Assembly: GCF_001570365.1 (NCBI RefSeq) | Contig: NZ_BBYK01000046.1 | Coordinates: forward strand, 211,005 to 275,004 | Reading direction: 5' to 3' | From: Microtetraspora fusca | GTDB lineage: Bacteria > Actinomycetota > Actinomycetes > Streptosporangiales > Streptosporangiaceae | DNA: 64,000 bases | Shown: positions 38,609-46,607 of the stretch, in pieces | How the letters are laid out: each line of letters begins with the position of its first letter | How positions within the stretch are numbered: the first letter of the stretch is position 1 | Program-made: the position numbers and the translations under genes | The notes under the pieces: model-generated | The model's input: the letters and a program-made list of their open reading frames with translations, nothing else | What the model was told of the DNA's origin: nothing | Databases searched by the model: none

Positions 38609-40306
38609 CTAGCGGTAGATCACGCGGCGGACGATGGCCTTGATGCTCCGCTTGCGGCGTAACGTTGCGGCCTCCTTGCGGAGGGAGCCCACCTCGCGGC
38701 GCAGTTCCACGGTGGATTTGCGCCACTTGGCGGCTTCGTCGCGCCACTTCCCCACCTGGGCGCGCAGCCGTTCGACCTCCTTGGCGAGCTTGGCCGCCTC
38801 GGCCTGCGCCTCGGCCCTCGCCCGGTAGGCGCTGCGCCGTCCGACGGGAACCGGCGCCTGCTCCGCCGGGAGGAGGCCGACGGGCGCCCCGTCGATCCAC
38901 ACCGCGCCGAACATCTCGGCCACGGCGTCGTCCAGCGCCTCCGTCTCCCCGCCGCCTCTCCCGGCGTCGGCCGCCCGTCCGGCTTCCCCGGCGGCTCCGG
39001 GCTCCTGGACGAAGGTCGCCCGGTTGAACGCCGCCGTACGCTCCAGGCGCGCGACTGTCACCCCTCCCCCGGGGCCTTCGCCGTCCTCGGACAGGAGGAG
39101 GCCGACCATGCCCAGCCCGCGCTCCTCGATCAGGTCGACGAGCGTCGCCAGGGTGTCCTCCCCCAACGCCCACCCGGCCGGGACGCGCAACCGGAACGGC
39201 GCGGGCGCGGTCGACGCGGTGAACCGTACGCGCGCCTCGTGGGCGTACAGGCCGTGGACGAGCGTGCGGTCGAGGCAGGGGTCGGTCAGCGGCGCCCGCC
39301 GTTCGCGGGTCTCCGGCTCGGGCACCCCGGTCACCACCACGCCCACGTCGGGGACGGTGCCGGCGAGGGCGGTGTCCACCGTGGCCCGCACGTCCTCGTA
39401 GGAGGCGTCCGCGCCGTCCACGACGACCTCGACGTACGGCACGAGCCACTGGCGGCCGGGGTGGGAGCGGAGCCAGCGATATTGCGGGACGCGGTCGGGG
39501 ATGAACGCGTGGCTGACCCGGGTGACCCGGTCCATGTCGCGCATCCGCATCGTGGGGCCGAGGTGGTAGGCCCGGGAGCGGGGCTCGGGGACGAAGACCG
39601 CGCCCGCCTGGGCCAGGCGATATCCCATCTCGGTGTCCTGGCCCAGCATGAGGCCGGTGTCCATCGGACCGGTCATCTCGATCAGCCGCCGGTTGACCGA
39701 GGTCGATCCCCCGACGTGCAGGCTGAAGGCCCGGCGCGCGTCGCGCAGGCCGTCCGTGCGCCCGACGAGGTCGACGATCCAGGAGTGCGGCTCGGCGGGT
39801 TCGAAGAACGGGGCGAGCTCGGCGGCGTCCGCGATCTCCGCGGGCTGGGGCGGCCGCGCCTCGCTGAACCGCAGATATCCGGTCACGGAGAGGTAGGGGG
39901 CGAGGTGGTGCCAGCGCATCTGCGCCTCGACGGCGTCCCGTTCCAGCACGACGTCGGAGTCCAGCCAGTGGACGACGTCCCCGCCGGACGCAGCGAGCCC
40001 GGCGTTCCTGGCGTCGGCCCGGCCCGGCGTCTCGCATCTGATCAGCCGGGTGCCGGCGGGCCTCGGCTCGGGGAGGCGCAGCGGCGGGGAGGTGCCGTTG
40101 TCCACGACCACGACCTCGGTCAGCTCCGCCGGATAGGTCTGGACGGCCAGCGCGGCGAGCACGAGGTCGAGCTTGTCCTGCCCGCCGTACGCGGGGATGA
40201 CGACGCTGACCGTCAGCCGGGGCGTCCAGGAGCCGATCTCAGGGGGTGTCAGGACGGAATAGTCGTTTCCTCTGACGCGGGGGGTGCTTACGGGCGTTTC
40301 GATCAA
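38609..40306 (-). CDS. GT2-family glycosyltransferase, RxRxND family with tryptophan coiled-coil tail (copy B)
   Basis: This protein has 565 residues from the TTG at 40306, which overlaps the stop of the upstream transferase (TTGA) and has GGAG eight bases before it; ATG at 40348 is the alternative. The head is TPRVRGNDYSVLTPPEIG. The GT-A core has VSVVIPAYGGQDKLDLVLAA, VVVVDNGTSPPLRLPE, HWLDSDVVLERD and LMLGQDTEMGYRLAQAGAVF. The second domain begins at VPYVEVVVDGADASYEDVRA. Residues about 490-560 form a basic coiled coil with W at seven-residue steps (KWRDEAAKWRKSTVELRREV). The reaction is unknown. It is transcribed with the transferase at 40303-41442. Confidence 0.85.
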   Translation of the reverse strand: MIETPVSTPRVRGNDYSVLTPPEIGSWTPRLTVSVVIPAYGGQDKLDLVLAALAVQTYPAELTEVVVVDNGTSPPLRLPEPRPAGTRLIRCETPGRADARNAGLAASGGDVVHWLDSDVVLERDAVEAQMRWHHLAPYLSVTGYLRFSEARPPQPAEIADAAELAPFFEPAEPHSWIVDLVGRTDGLRDARRAFSLHVGGSTSVNRRLIEMTGPMDTGLMLGQDTEMGYRLAQAGAVFVPEPRSRAYHLGPTMRMRDMDRVTRVSHAFIPDRVPQYRWLRSHPGRQWLVPYVEVVVDGADASYEDVRATVDTALAGTVPDVGVVVTGVPEPETRERRAPLTDPCLDRTLVHGLYAHEARVRFTASTAPAPFRLRVPAGWALGEDTLATLVDLIEERGLGMVGLLLSEDGEGPGGGVTVARLERTAAFNRATFVQEPGAAGEAGRAADAGRGGGETEALDDAVAEMFGAVWIDGAPVGLLPAEQAPVPVGRRSAYRARAEAQAEAAKLAKEVERLRAQVGKWRDEAAKWRKSTVELRREVGSLRKEAATLRRKRSIKAIVRRVIYR

Positions 40307-41442
40307 TGAGCCGGCTCCAGGATGCGGCTGGGCCTCACGCCCCGCCATTGGTTGGTCGCGACTTTCAGGAAGTGGGCGAGCGGCAGCCGCCAGGTGTGCC
40401 GGTCGGCCGTCGAGCGCCTGAGCATGTAGCCGAGGCCGTGCGTGCGGTAGATGCGGGCGCCCGCCGCCTCGGCCGCGGTGAGCATCCCCTCGTCCACCGC
40501 GCGCGGCACCGAGGGGAAACCGGTGAACGCGGCGCGGTCGAGCATGATGGTGCCGCCCGCGACGTGCCGGTTCCAGACCTCACTCTTGTAGTCGGTGCGC
40601 CGGATGGTGAGGTTGAGCGGTTCGAGATGGAAGAACTCGGCCGTCGTGCCGACGATGTCCGCGCCCGAGTAGGAGCGGGCGAGCAGGAGGTCGGCGAGGT
40701 GCTCGGGGCCGTACCAGTCGTCGTCGTCCCATTTGGCGAGGAGGTCTCCGCTCGCCCGGCGCGCGGCCTCGTTCAGCACGTCTCCGAACACCGTGCCGCC
40801 GTCCGCCTCGATCACCTCGACGGGGATGTCCAGCCCCTTGGCGGCCCGCCGTACGACGTCGGCGGAGTAGCCGTGGGCGGCGAAGACGACCTCGACGTCC
40901 ACGTGCCGCTGCCGGGCGATCTGGGACAGCGCCCACCCCGCCATCGACGGCCGTCTGCTGGCCACGATCACGCTGACGCTCGGCCGCGTACGGCGGGCGG
41001 CGAGGGCGTGGCGGCGGAGCCGTACGCTGTGCTCCTCCCGGCGGAGCGGGGCCACGGAGACTCCGGACGTGTCGGTCTCCGGTTCGAGCCAGCCGGCCGA
41101 GGTGAGCAGCTCGGCCAGCGCGGGATCCTCGGCGGCGAGCCACCGCGGGACCGCCTCCGCGTGCAGCGGCACCCCGGCCGCCGCGAGCGCCAGCACGGCG
41201 TCGAGAGATCGGCGGGCGTCGGCGTCGTACGGCGTATCGCCGTCGGGCGAGGGGGCGGCGTCGGGGGAAATGATGCCGGGCCAGGCGAGGCCCACGCTCT
41301 GGAATGCGCGCAGCCGCGCCACCGCCTCCCCGGTCGATTCCTCGGGAAATGGCGTCCCGGCGATCATCCACCGGGCGCCGTCCCATGTGGCCTGCGCCGG
41401 CTCCGCATCCGCACTGCTCAGGAACCCCTGGGGGCTCGTCAT
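40303..41442 (-). CDS. GT2-like glycosyltransferase, DDDDWYG family (copy C)
   Basis: This protein has 379 residues. The first 120 are Ala/Pro-rich and without known motifs. Then comes REEHSVRLRRHALAAR, followed by a GT-A-like domain: PSVSVIVASRRPSMAGWALS, VEVVFAAHGYSADVV and KWDDDDWYGPEHLADLLLAR, in which the aspartate run is the metal/nucleotide site. The end has AARIYRTHGLGYMLRR-type residues and TWRLPLAHFLKVATNQWRGV. It is closely related to the C-terminal half of the 664-residue protein at 44613-46607. The ATG at 41442 has only an AGGA seven bases away. It is the first gene of the minus-strand pair, coupled to copy B by TTGA. Confidence 0.85.
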   Translation of the reverse strand: MTSPQGFLSSADAEPAQATWDGARWMIAGTPFPEESTGEAVARLRAFQSVGLAWPGIISPDAAPSPDGDTPYDADARRSLDAVLALAAAGVPLHAEAVPRWLAAEDPALAELLTSAGWLEPETDTSGVSVAPLRREEHSVRLRRHALAARRTRPSVSVIVASRRPSMAGWALSQIARQRHVDVEVVFAAHGYSADVVRRAAKGLDIPVEVIEADGGTVFGDVLNEAARRASGDLLAKWDDDDWYGPEHLADLLLARSYSGADIVGTTAEFFHLEPLNLTIRRTDYKSEVWNRHVAGGTIMLDRAAFTGFPSVPRAVDEGMLTAAEAAGARIYRTHGLGYMLRRSTADRHTWRLPLAHFLKVATNQWRGVRPSRILEPAH

Positions 41443-41797
41443 GACCGTCCTATCAGGAAACTCTCAGGGATTACCCATGGTTTACCTACAAAGCACCGCT
41501 AGAACATACACATACGCCGAAGGCCGGAAGAATCCGCAATGTTCGGTGATCATTAGAATTCCACTGAAGTCGTGACTGCAACAGTCCCGTAGACCATTTC
41601 GGTACTGTTCCGCGGATCCGCCGCCGAGAGCGGATCCGGACGGACACGCCACGAGGCGGGGAGAGAGGGCGCGCGACGCGCGTGCGAGCGGCGGCACCGC
41701 CGCCGAGGCCCTCCTGGCACCGCGCGCGGGCAGATCCGGGGAGGTGCCCCGCGCTCGCAGGCGAGCCGTCGGGGCGTACCACGGAGGTAGACAACGA
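41443..41797. other. 355-bp divergent promoter region in the glycosyltransferase island
   Basis: This region separates the minus-strand pair (C, B) from the plus-strand operon (methyltransferase, E, F, G). Bases 41443-41620 are notably A+T-rich for this genome, with runs such as GAACATACACATACG and GATCATTAGAATTCC, so promoters for both operons should lie here. A GACTG-CAA-CAGTC inverted repeat is at 41574-41586. No gene was recognised; frames in the remaining G+C-rich part have no motifs. Confidence 0.55.
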
Positions 41798-42892
41798 ATG
41801 CCCACCACCCGTCGGCTCATCGTGGCCGCCGCGGCGGTCGGCGCGTTGACGCTGGCGGCGTTGACCGTGCTGATCCTGCTGGAGATCGTCGAAATCCTCG
41901 CCGGACTGACCCTCGGCCTCCTCGTCTGCGCGACCGGCCTGATGTTCCTCGTCGCCCTCTCCGTACGCCGTGTGGACGGGAAGGCGCTGCGCATCGACGG
42001 CCGGGTCAAGCGCCAGGAGGCCGCCCTCGCCAAGGCCGCGAACGCCCTCGCGAACGTCGCCGGGCGGCTGGAGCAGGTCACGGCGGCGGCCGAGGCGCGT
42101 GGCCCGCGCCGCGAGGAGGACCTGCGCGCGATCCTCGCCTCGCTCGGGGAGGACCGTGTCAACGCGACGCTCGCCCGGCAGGAGATCGAGAAGGCCGTCG
42201 ACGGCGTCGGCTCGCTCGTCGGCACTCGGCTGGATCGCGTCGAGAAGGCCCTGACCAGGGAGTTCCGGCAGGGGTACCGCCAGGTCGAGGCGTACGTCGA
42301 TCTCCGGTCGCTGATCGAGCCGAGGGCGCCGCTGCCCGAGCTGAGAGGGTGGGCCGCCTCGCCCGACCTGCTCCGCCGGCTCGTCGGGCACATCTGCGAG
42401 CACCGGCCCCGGCTGGTCGTCGAGTGCGGCAGCGGCTCGTCGAGCGTCTGGCTCGGCTACGCCGTGGAACGTTACGGCGGCGGCCGGGTCGTCTCCCTGG
42501 AGCACGACGAGCGCTATCTCGAGCTCTCCCGCGACCTGGTGCGCGCCCACGGACTGTCCCACATCGTGGAGGTGCGGCATGCCCCGCTGCGCCCCTGGCG
42601 GCACGGCGCCGAGTCCTGGAACTGGTACGACGAGGACGCCACGCGGGATCTCGACGGGATCGGCCTGCTCCTCGTGGACGGCCCGCCGGGCGCGACCGGA
42701 CCGCAGGCGCGCTACCCGGCCGTCCCCGCCCTGCTGGACCGGTGCACGCAGGACGTGCGCATCCTCGTCGACGACGCCGCCCGCGCCGACGAGCGGGCGG
42801 CGGTCCGGCGCTGGCTGGACGAGTTCCCCCTGGAAGCCGTGGATCACGAGGCCGAGAAGGGGCTCGTGACGCTCACCCGCAGCACGCCATGA
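41798..42892 (+). CDS. Membrane-anchored class I SAM-dependent methyltransferase
   Basis: This protein has 364 residues. The ATG at 41798 has GGAGG about ten bases upstream. Two adjacent N-terminal membrane helices (residues about 6-30 and 33-55, IVAAAAVGALTLAALTVLIL and GLTLGLLVCATGLMFLVAL) are followed by an Ala/Arg/Glu coiled coil to about residue 165. A methyltransferase domain follows with motif I VVECGSGSSSVWLGYAVER (207-225), VVSLEHDERYLELSRDLV and LLLVDGPPGATGP. The fold matches the sugar- or polymer-modifying Methyltransf_24-like group. It heads an operon with three glycosyltransferases, so glycan methylation at the membrane is likely but not shown. Confidence 0.85.
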   Translation: MPTTRRLIVAAAAVGALTLAALTVLILLEIVEILAGLTLGLLVCATGLMFLVALSVRRVDGKALRIDGRVKRQEAALAKAANALANVAGRLEQVTAAAEARGPRREEDLRAILASLGEDRVNATLARQEIEKAVDGVGSLVGTRLDRVEKALTREFRQGYRQVEAYVDLRSLIEPRAPLPELRGWAASPDLLRRLVGHICEHRPRLVVECGSGSSSVWLGYAVERYGGGRVVSLEHDERYLELSRDLVRAHGLSHIVEVRHAPLRPWRHGAESWNWYDEDATRDLDGIGLLLVDGPPGATGPQARYPAVPALLDRCTQDVRILVDDAARADERAAVRRWLDEFPLEAVDHEAEKGLVTLTRSTP

Positions 42893-44616
42893 CGGTTCCG
42901 CACATGCCATTTGGTGCTGTTGGTGCCGTTGATGCCCCCACCCCTGACGCCGGACCGACTGTCGATGCTCTTGACGCCCTCGCTCCGGGTGCTCCACGCG
43001 TCCGGCGCAACGACTACGGCACTCTGCGTCCCCCGGCGCTCGGCGCCTGGGAGCCCCGGCTGACGGTCAGCGTCGTCATCCCCGCGTACGAGTGCCAGGA
43101 GGCGCTGGACCGGACGCTCGCCGGGCTCGCCGCGCAGACCTACCCCCGCGATCTGATGGAGGTCGTCGTCGCCGACGACGGCAGCGCCCCGGCGCTGCGC
43201 CTCCCGCGCATCGCCCCCGAGGCGACCCGGATCGTACGCGTGCCCGAGGGCCGGTGGGGACGCGGCTGGGCCAGGCAGACGGGCGCTGAGGCGGCGGTCG
43301 GGGACGTCGTCCACTGGGTCGACTCCGACATGATCCTCGCGCGGGACCACATCGAGGCGCACATGCGGTGGCACCACCTGGCGAGTTACGCCGTGGTCCA
43401 CGGGAGTGTGGGGTTCGTCGCCGACGACGTGCCACCGCCCTCGCCCGAGGCGGTCTTCGCCGGTACGTACGAGGGCGCGGCGGCGTTCGCGGGGGCGCGG
43501 CCGCACAGCTGGACCGCCGAGGTGCTCGGCACGACCCGGGAGCTGCGCGACGAGGTCTCCGGGGCGTACCGGCTGCACTCGGGCGCGACGACGTCGGTCA
43601 CCGCGTGGCTGCTGAAGGCGGCGGGCGGCGTGAACACGTCGCTGAACATGGCCGAGGACACCGACCTCGGATATCGGCTCGCGCAGCAGGGAGCGGTCTT
43701 CATCCCGGACCCCGAGGCCCGGGCGTGGCACCTCGGCACGTCCACGGTCATGCGCCGGGAGGCCGACGTCCACCAGCACAACTGGTCGTTCCTCGGCGAC
43801 CTGATCCCCGACCTGCGGTGGCTGCGCCGTCATCCCCGCCGCCACTGGGCGGTGCCGTACGTCGAGGTGGTGATCGACGCGCACGGCGCGACGTACGAGC
43901 AGGTGCGCGCCAGTGTGGACGCCGCCCTGGCGGGGACCCTGGCCGACACCTCGGTGGTGCTCCTCGGCCCCTGGGACGAGCTGCCCCCGGGCCGCCGGGC
44001 CTCGCTCGACGAGCCGATGCTCGACACCCGGCTCGCGTACAACCTGTACGAGCACGAGCCGAGGGTGCGCTTCGCGCGGGCGGCGGCGGAGAGCTGCGCG
44101 CCCACGCCGTTCCGGCTCGTCTGTCCCGCCGGATGGGTGCTCGGCCCCGACTCCCTGGCGTCGCTCGTCGAGCTGGCCGAACGCCGGGGGTACGGCCTCG
44201 TGTCGGCGGCCGTGGAGGAGACTCCGGCGGGGGTGACGGCGCTGCGGCTGGAACGGACCGCCGCGTTCTCCCGCGCCGCGCTGGTCGCCGGCGGGACGAG
44301 AACGGCTCCCCCTGACCGCGTGCCGCGTGCCACCGGCCCCGCTCGCCGTTCCCCTGGTCCCGGCGTCCTGGACGCGCTGGTGGACGAGATGTACGGGTCG
44401 ATCTGGGTCGCGGCGGAGGATTTCGGCGTCGTACGGGACGAGGACGCCGAGCCGGTTGGCGGCGACCCGGCCAAGTGGCGGGCGAGCGCGGCCAGGTGGC
44501 GCTCCGAAGCCACGCGGCTGCGGGCCGAGGTGGCCCGGCTGAAGGCCGAACTCCGGCACGCCCATGACGCGGAGCCGGTCGGCGCCGCTCGCGGCCGGAG
44601 GTTCAGGCGGCGGTGA
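42889..44616 (+). CDS. GT2-family glycosyltransferase, RxRxND family (copy E)
   Basis: The ATG at 42889 overlaps the methyltransferase stop (ATGA), giving 575 residues. The head is APRVRRNDYGTLRPPALG. The GT-A core has VSVVIPAYECQEALDRTLAG, VVVADDGSAPALRLPR, HWVDSDMILARDHIEAHMRW and NMAEDTDLGYRLAQQGAVFI. The second domain starts at VPYVEVVIDAHGATYEQVRA and reaches EMYGSIWVAAEDFG. The tail (PAKWRASAARWRSEATRLRA) has W at seven-residue spacing, then heptads of Leu. It is close to copies A, B and G. Donor and acceptor are unknown. Confidence 0.86.
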   Translation: MTVPHMPFGAVGAVDAPTPDAGPTVDALDALAPGAPRVRRNDYGTLRPPALGAWEPRLTVSVVIPAYECQEALDRTLAGLAAQTYPRDLMEVVVADDGSAPALRLPRIAPEATRIVRVPEGRWGRGWARQTGAEAAVGDVVHWVDSDMILARDHIEAHMRWHHLASYAVVHGSVGFVADDVPPPSPEAVFAGTYEGAAAFAGARPHSWTAEVLGTTRELRDEVSGAYRLHSGATTSVTAWLLKAAGGVNTSLNMAEDTDLGYRLAQQGAVFIPDPEARAWHLGTSTVMRREADVHQHNWSFLGDLIPDLRWLRRHPRRHWAVPYVEVVIDAHGATYEQVRASVDAALAGTLADTSVVLLGPWDELPPGRRASLDEPMLDTRLAYNLYEHEPRVRFARAAAESCAPTPFRLVCPAGWVLGPDSLASLVELAERRGYGLVSAAVEETPAGVTALRLERTAAFSRAALVAGGTRTAPPDRVPRATGPARRSPGPGVLDALVDEMYGSIWVAAEDFGVVRDEDAEPVGGDPAKWRASAARWRSEATRLRAEVARLKAELRHAHDAEPVGAARGRRFRRR

Positions 44617-46607
44617 TGTTCGAGCGGATCGTCGGCGAGGCCGTACGGCGCGGCGTGGGACGGCGGGTCGCCGTGTACTGCGTCGGAGTGGAGTCCCCGG
44701 AGAGCCTCGCCACCAAGGGCGTCCGACACCTCGTGAACCTCGACGGCGACCCCCGGCTCGCCCTGTCTCCGGAGAGCCCCGCGCCGGACGGAACCGCGGC
44801 TCCGTCGCCGGACGAGGAGGTGGCGGAGGTCCTCGTGCTCGCGCGCACTCCGACGGATCTGCGCCGGGCCGCGACCATGCACGCGCTGCTGCCCCGCGCC
44901 GAGCGGGTGATCGTGGTCACCGCCGAGACCCCCTACTGGTACCCGGCGCCCGCGCCGTCGCTCACGCCCGCCCACCGCTGGCGGGCCCTCACGGAGCTGA
45001 GGGTTCACCGGCCGGCGAGCGGCGCGTGGGCGGTGGACGCGAGATTCTCCGCCGCCACGCCGGCCGGGCGGACCGTGGCCGCGACCGCCCGCGCGTTCGC
45101 GGGGAACCGTCTCGACGGCATCGCCGCCCCCGTGGCGGCGCTGGCCGGGCCGGGCGCGGCCCACTGGCGGCCTGGGGACCCCAATGCGTCCCCGGTGGAG
45201 CCGGGCGGCCCTCTGCCCATACGTATCGGCGCTCCCGGCGGCGACGTGGTGCTCCGCACCTCCTTCCCGGACGGCCTGCCCACCTGGGAAGGGGACGAGG
45301 CCGTAGTGGATCTCCCCGCCCTGGAGGAGCTGAGCTGGGAGCGCCTCGGCGAGCCCGGAGGCGCCGCGCCTCTGGGTGCCGGTACGGAGGCCGCGAACGG
45401 GCGGCCTGCCGTACATGTGAACGATGTCCGGCTGCTTCCCCCGGTGGACGACCGGTCGGTGAATCCGATGGGCTTCGTCACCACGCCCACGCTGGGCGTC
45501 GGCCGCCTCGAACTGGCCGACGGCCGCTGGAACGCCGTCCACGACGGGAAGGTGCTCACCCGCTTCGCCGCGTCGGGGTGCGTCACCGTCACGGACGTCG
45601 CCCGTCTCAGGCAGCTGCGCGGGCTGCGGATCGACTGGCGGAACGGCCACACGGGGCCGATCGCGGCCGTACGGGTGGTCGCCTCGCTGGCGGCGGCGGG
45701 CGTGCCGATGCTGACCGGCGAGATCCCTCCGTGGGCCGGGGCGCTCGGCGACGGGCTCATCGGGCTGCTCCGCGCGGCCACGCCCGAGGACTTGGACGAC
45801 GACCTGCGACGTGAGGAGCACAGCATCCGGCTCCGCAGGCGCGCCCTCCGGGACCACGGCGTCGAGGCCCGATGGGAGCGGCTCGGCGCCCCCGCCCGGC
45901 AGCGGCCGCTCACGTCCGTGCTGCTGACCACCCGCCGCCCCGAAATGGTGCCTTTCGCCCTCGGCCAGGCGGCCCGGCAGCGCGACGCGGAGCTGGAGGT
46001 CGTTCTGGCCCTGCACGGGATCCCGCGCGATCATCCGTCCGTGGCCCCGGCCGTCGCCTCGTTCGAGCGGCCGATCACGGTCGTCGAGGGTGCGGCGTCG
46101 CTCGCGTTCGGGGCGCTGCTCAACCGGGCGGCGGCCCGCGCGTCCGGCTCGTTCCTGCTCAAGATGGATGACGACGACTGGTACGGCCCGGATTTCCTGG
46201 CCGACCTGCTGCTCGCCCACTCCTACACCGGCGCGAACGTGCTGGGCGCGGCCCTGGAGTTCGTCTACCTCGCGTCGATCGACGTCACCGTACGCCGCGA
46301 CCAGGTCACCGAGCAGATCACCAACTTCGTGGCGGGCGGCACGATCTTCACCGAGCGGGCCGCGTTCGACGCGGTCGGCGGCTTCCGCCCGCTCCCCCGC
46401 GCCGTGGACACCCAGTTCCAGCACGCCGTGCAGAGCGCGGGCGGGCAGGTGTACCGCACCCAGGGCCTCGGGTACGTGCTGCGGCGCGGCCCGGCGTCCC
46501 AGCACACCTGGCGCGAGCCGATCGGCACCTTCCTCCGGCGGAACAAGCGGCAGTGGCGCGGTTTCCGGCCGAGCGCCCTGATGGAAGCGCCGGAGGCCAC
46601 GCCATGA
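44613..46607 (+). CDS. Two-part GT2-like glycosyltransferase, DDDDWYG family (copy F)
   Basis: This protein has 664 residues. The GTG at 44613 overlaps the copy E stop; the ATG at 44616 is in frame next to it. The N-terminal half (residues 1 to about 400) contains VAVYCVGVESPESLATKGVR, VEVLVLARTPTDL-like strands and DPRLALSPESPAP; it may be a helper or degenerate transferase domain. The C-terminal half is a transferase like copy C: REEHSIRLRRRALRDHGVEA, LTSVLLTTRRPEMVPFALGQ, LKMDDDDWYGPDFLADLLLA and HTWREPIGTFLRRNKRQWRG. The HVNDVRLLPPVDDRSVNPMG section has no known family. It is coupled to copies E and G. Confidence 0.82.
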   Translation: MMFERIVGEAVRRGVGRRVAVYCVGVESPESLATKGVRHLVNLDGDPRLALSPESPAPDGTAAPSPDEEVAEVLVLARTPTDLRRAATMHALLPRAERVIVVTAETPYWYPAPAPSLTPAHRWRALTELRVHRPASGAWAVDARFSAATPAGRTVAATARAFAGNRLDGIAAPVAALAGPGAAHWRPGDPNASPVEPGGPLPIRIGAPGGDVVLRTSFPDGLPTWEGDEAVVDLPALEELSWERLGEPGGAAPLGAGTEAANGRPAVHVNDVRLLPPVDDRSVNPMGFVTTPTLGVGRLELADGRWNAVHDGKVLTRFAASGCVTVTDVARLRQLRGLRIDWRNGHTGPIAAVRVVASLAAAGVPMLTGEIPPWAGALGDGLIGLLRAATPEDLDDDLRREEHSIRLRRRALRDHGVEARWERLGAPARQRPLTSVLLTTRRPEMVPFALGQAARQRDAELEVVLALHGIPRDHPSVAPAVASFERPITVVEGAASLAFGALLNRAAARASGSFLLKMDDDDWYGPDFLADLLLAHSYTGANVLGAALEFVYLASIDVTVRRDQVTEQITNFVAGGTIFTERAAFDAVGGFRPLPRAVDTQFQHAVQSAGGQVYRTQGLGYVLRRGPASQHTWREPIGTFLRRNKRQWRGFRPSALMEAPEATP

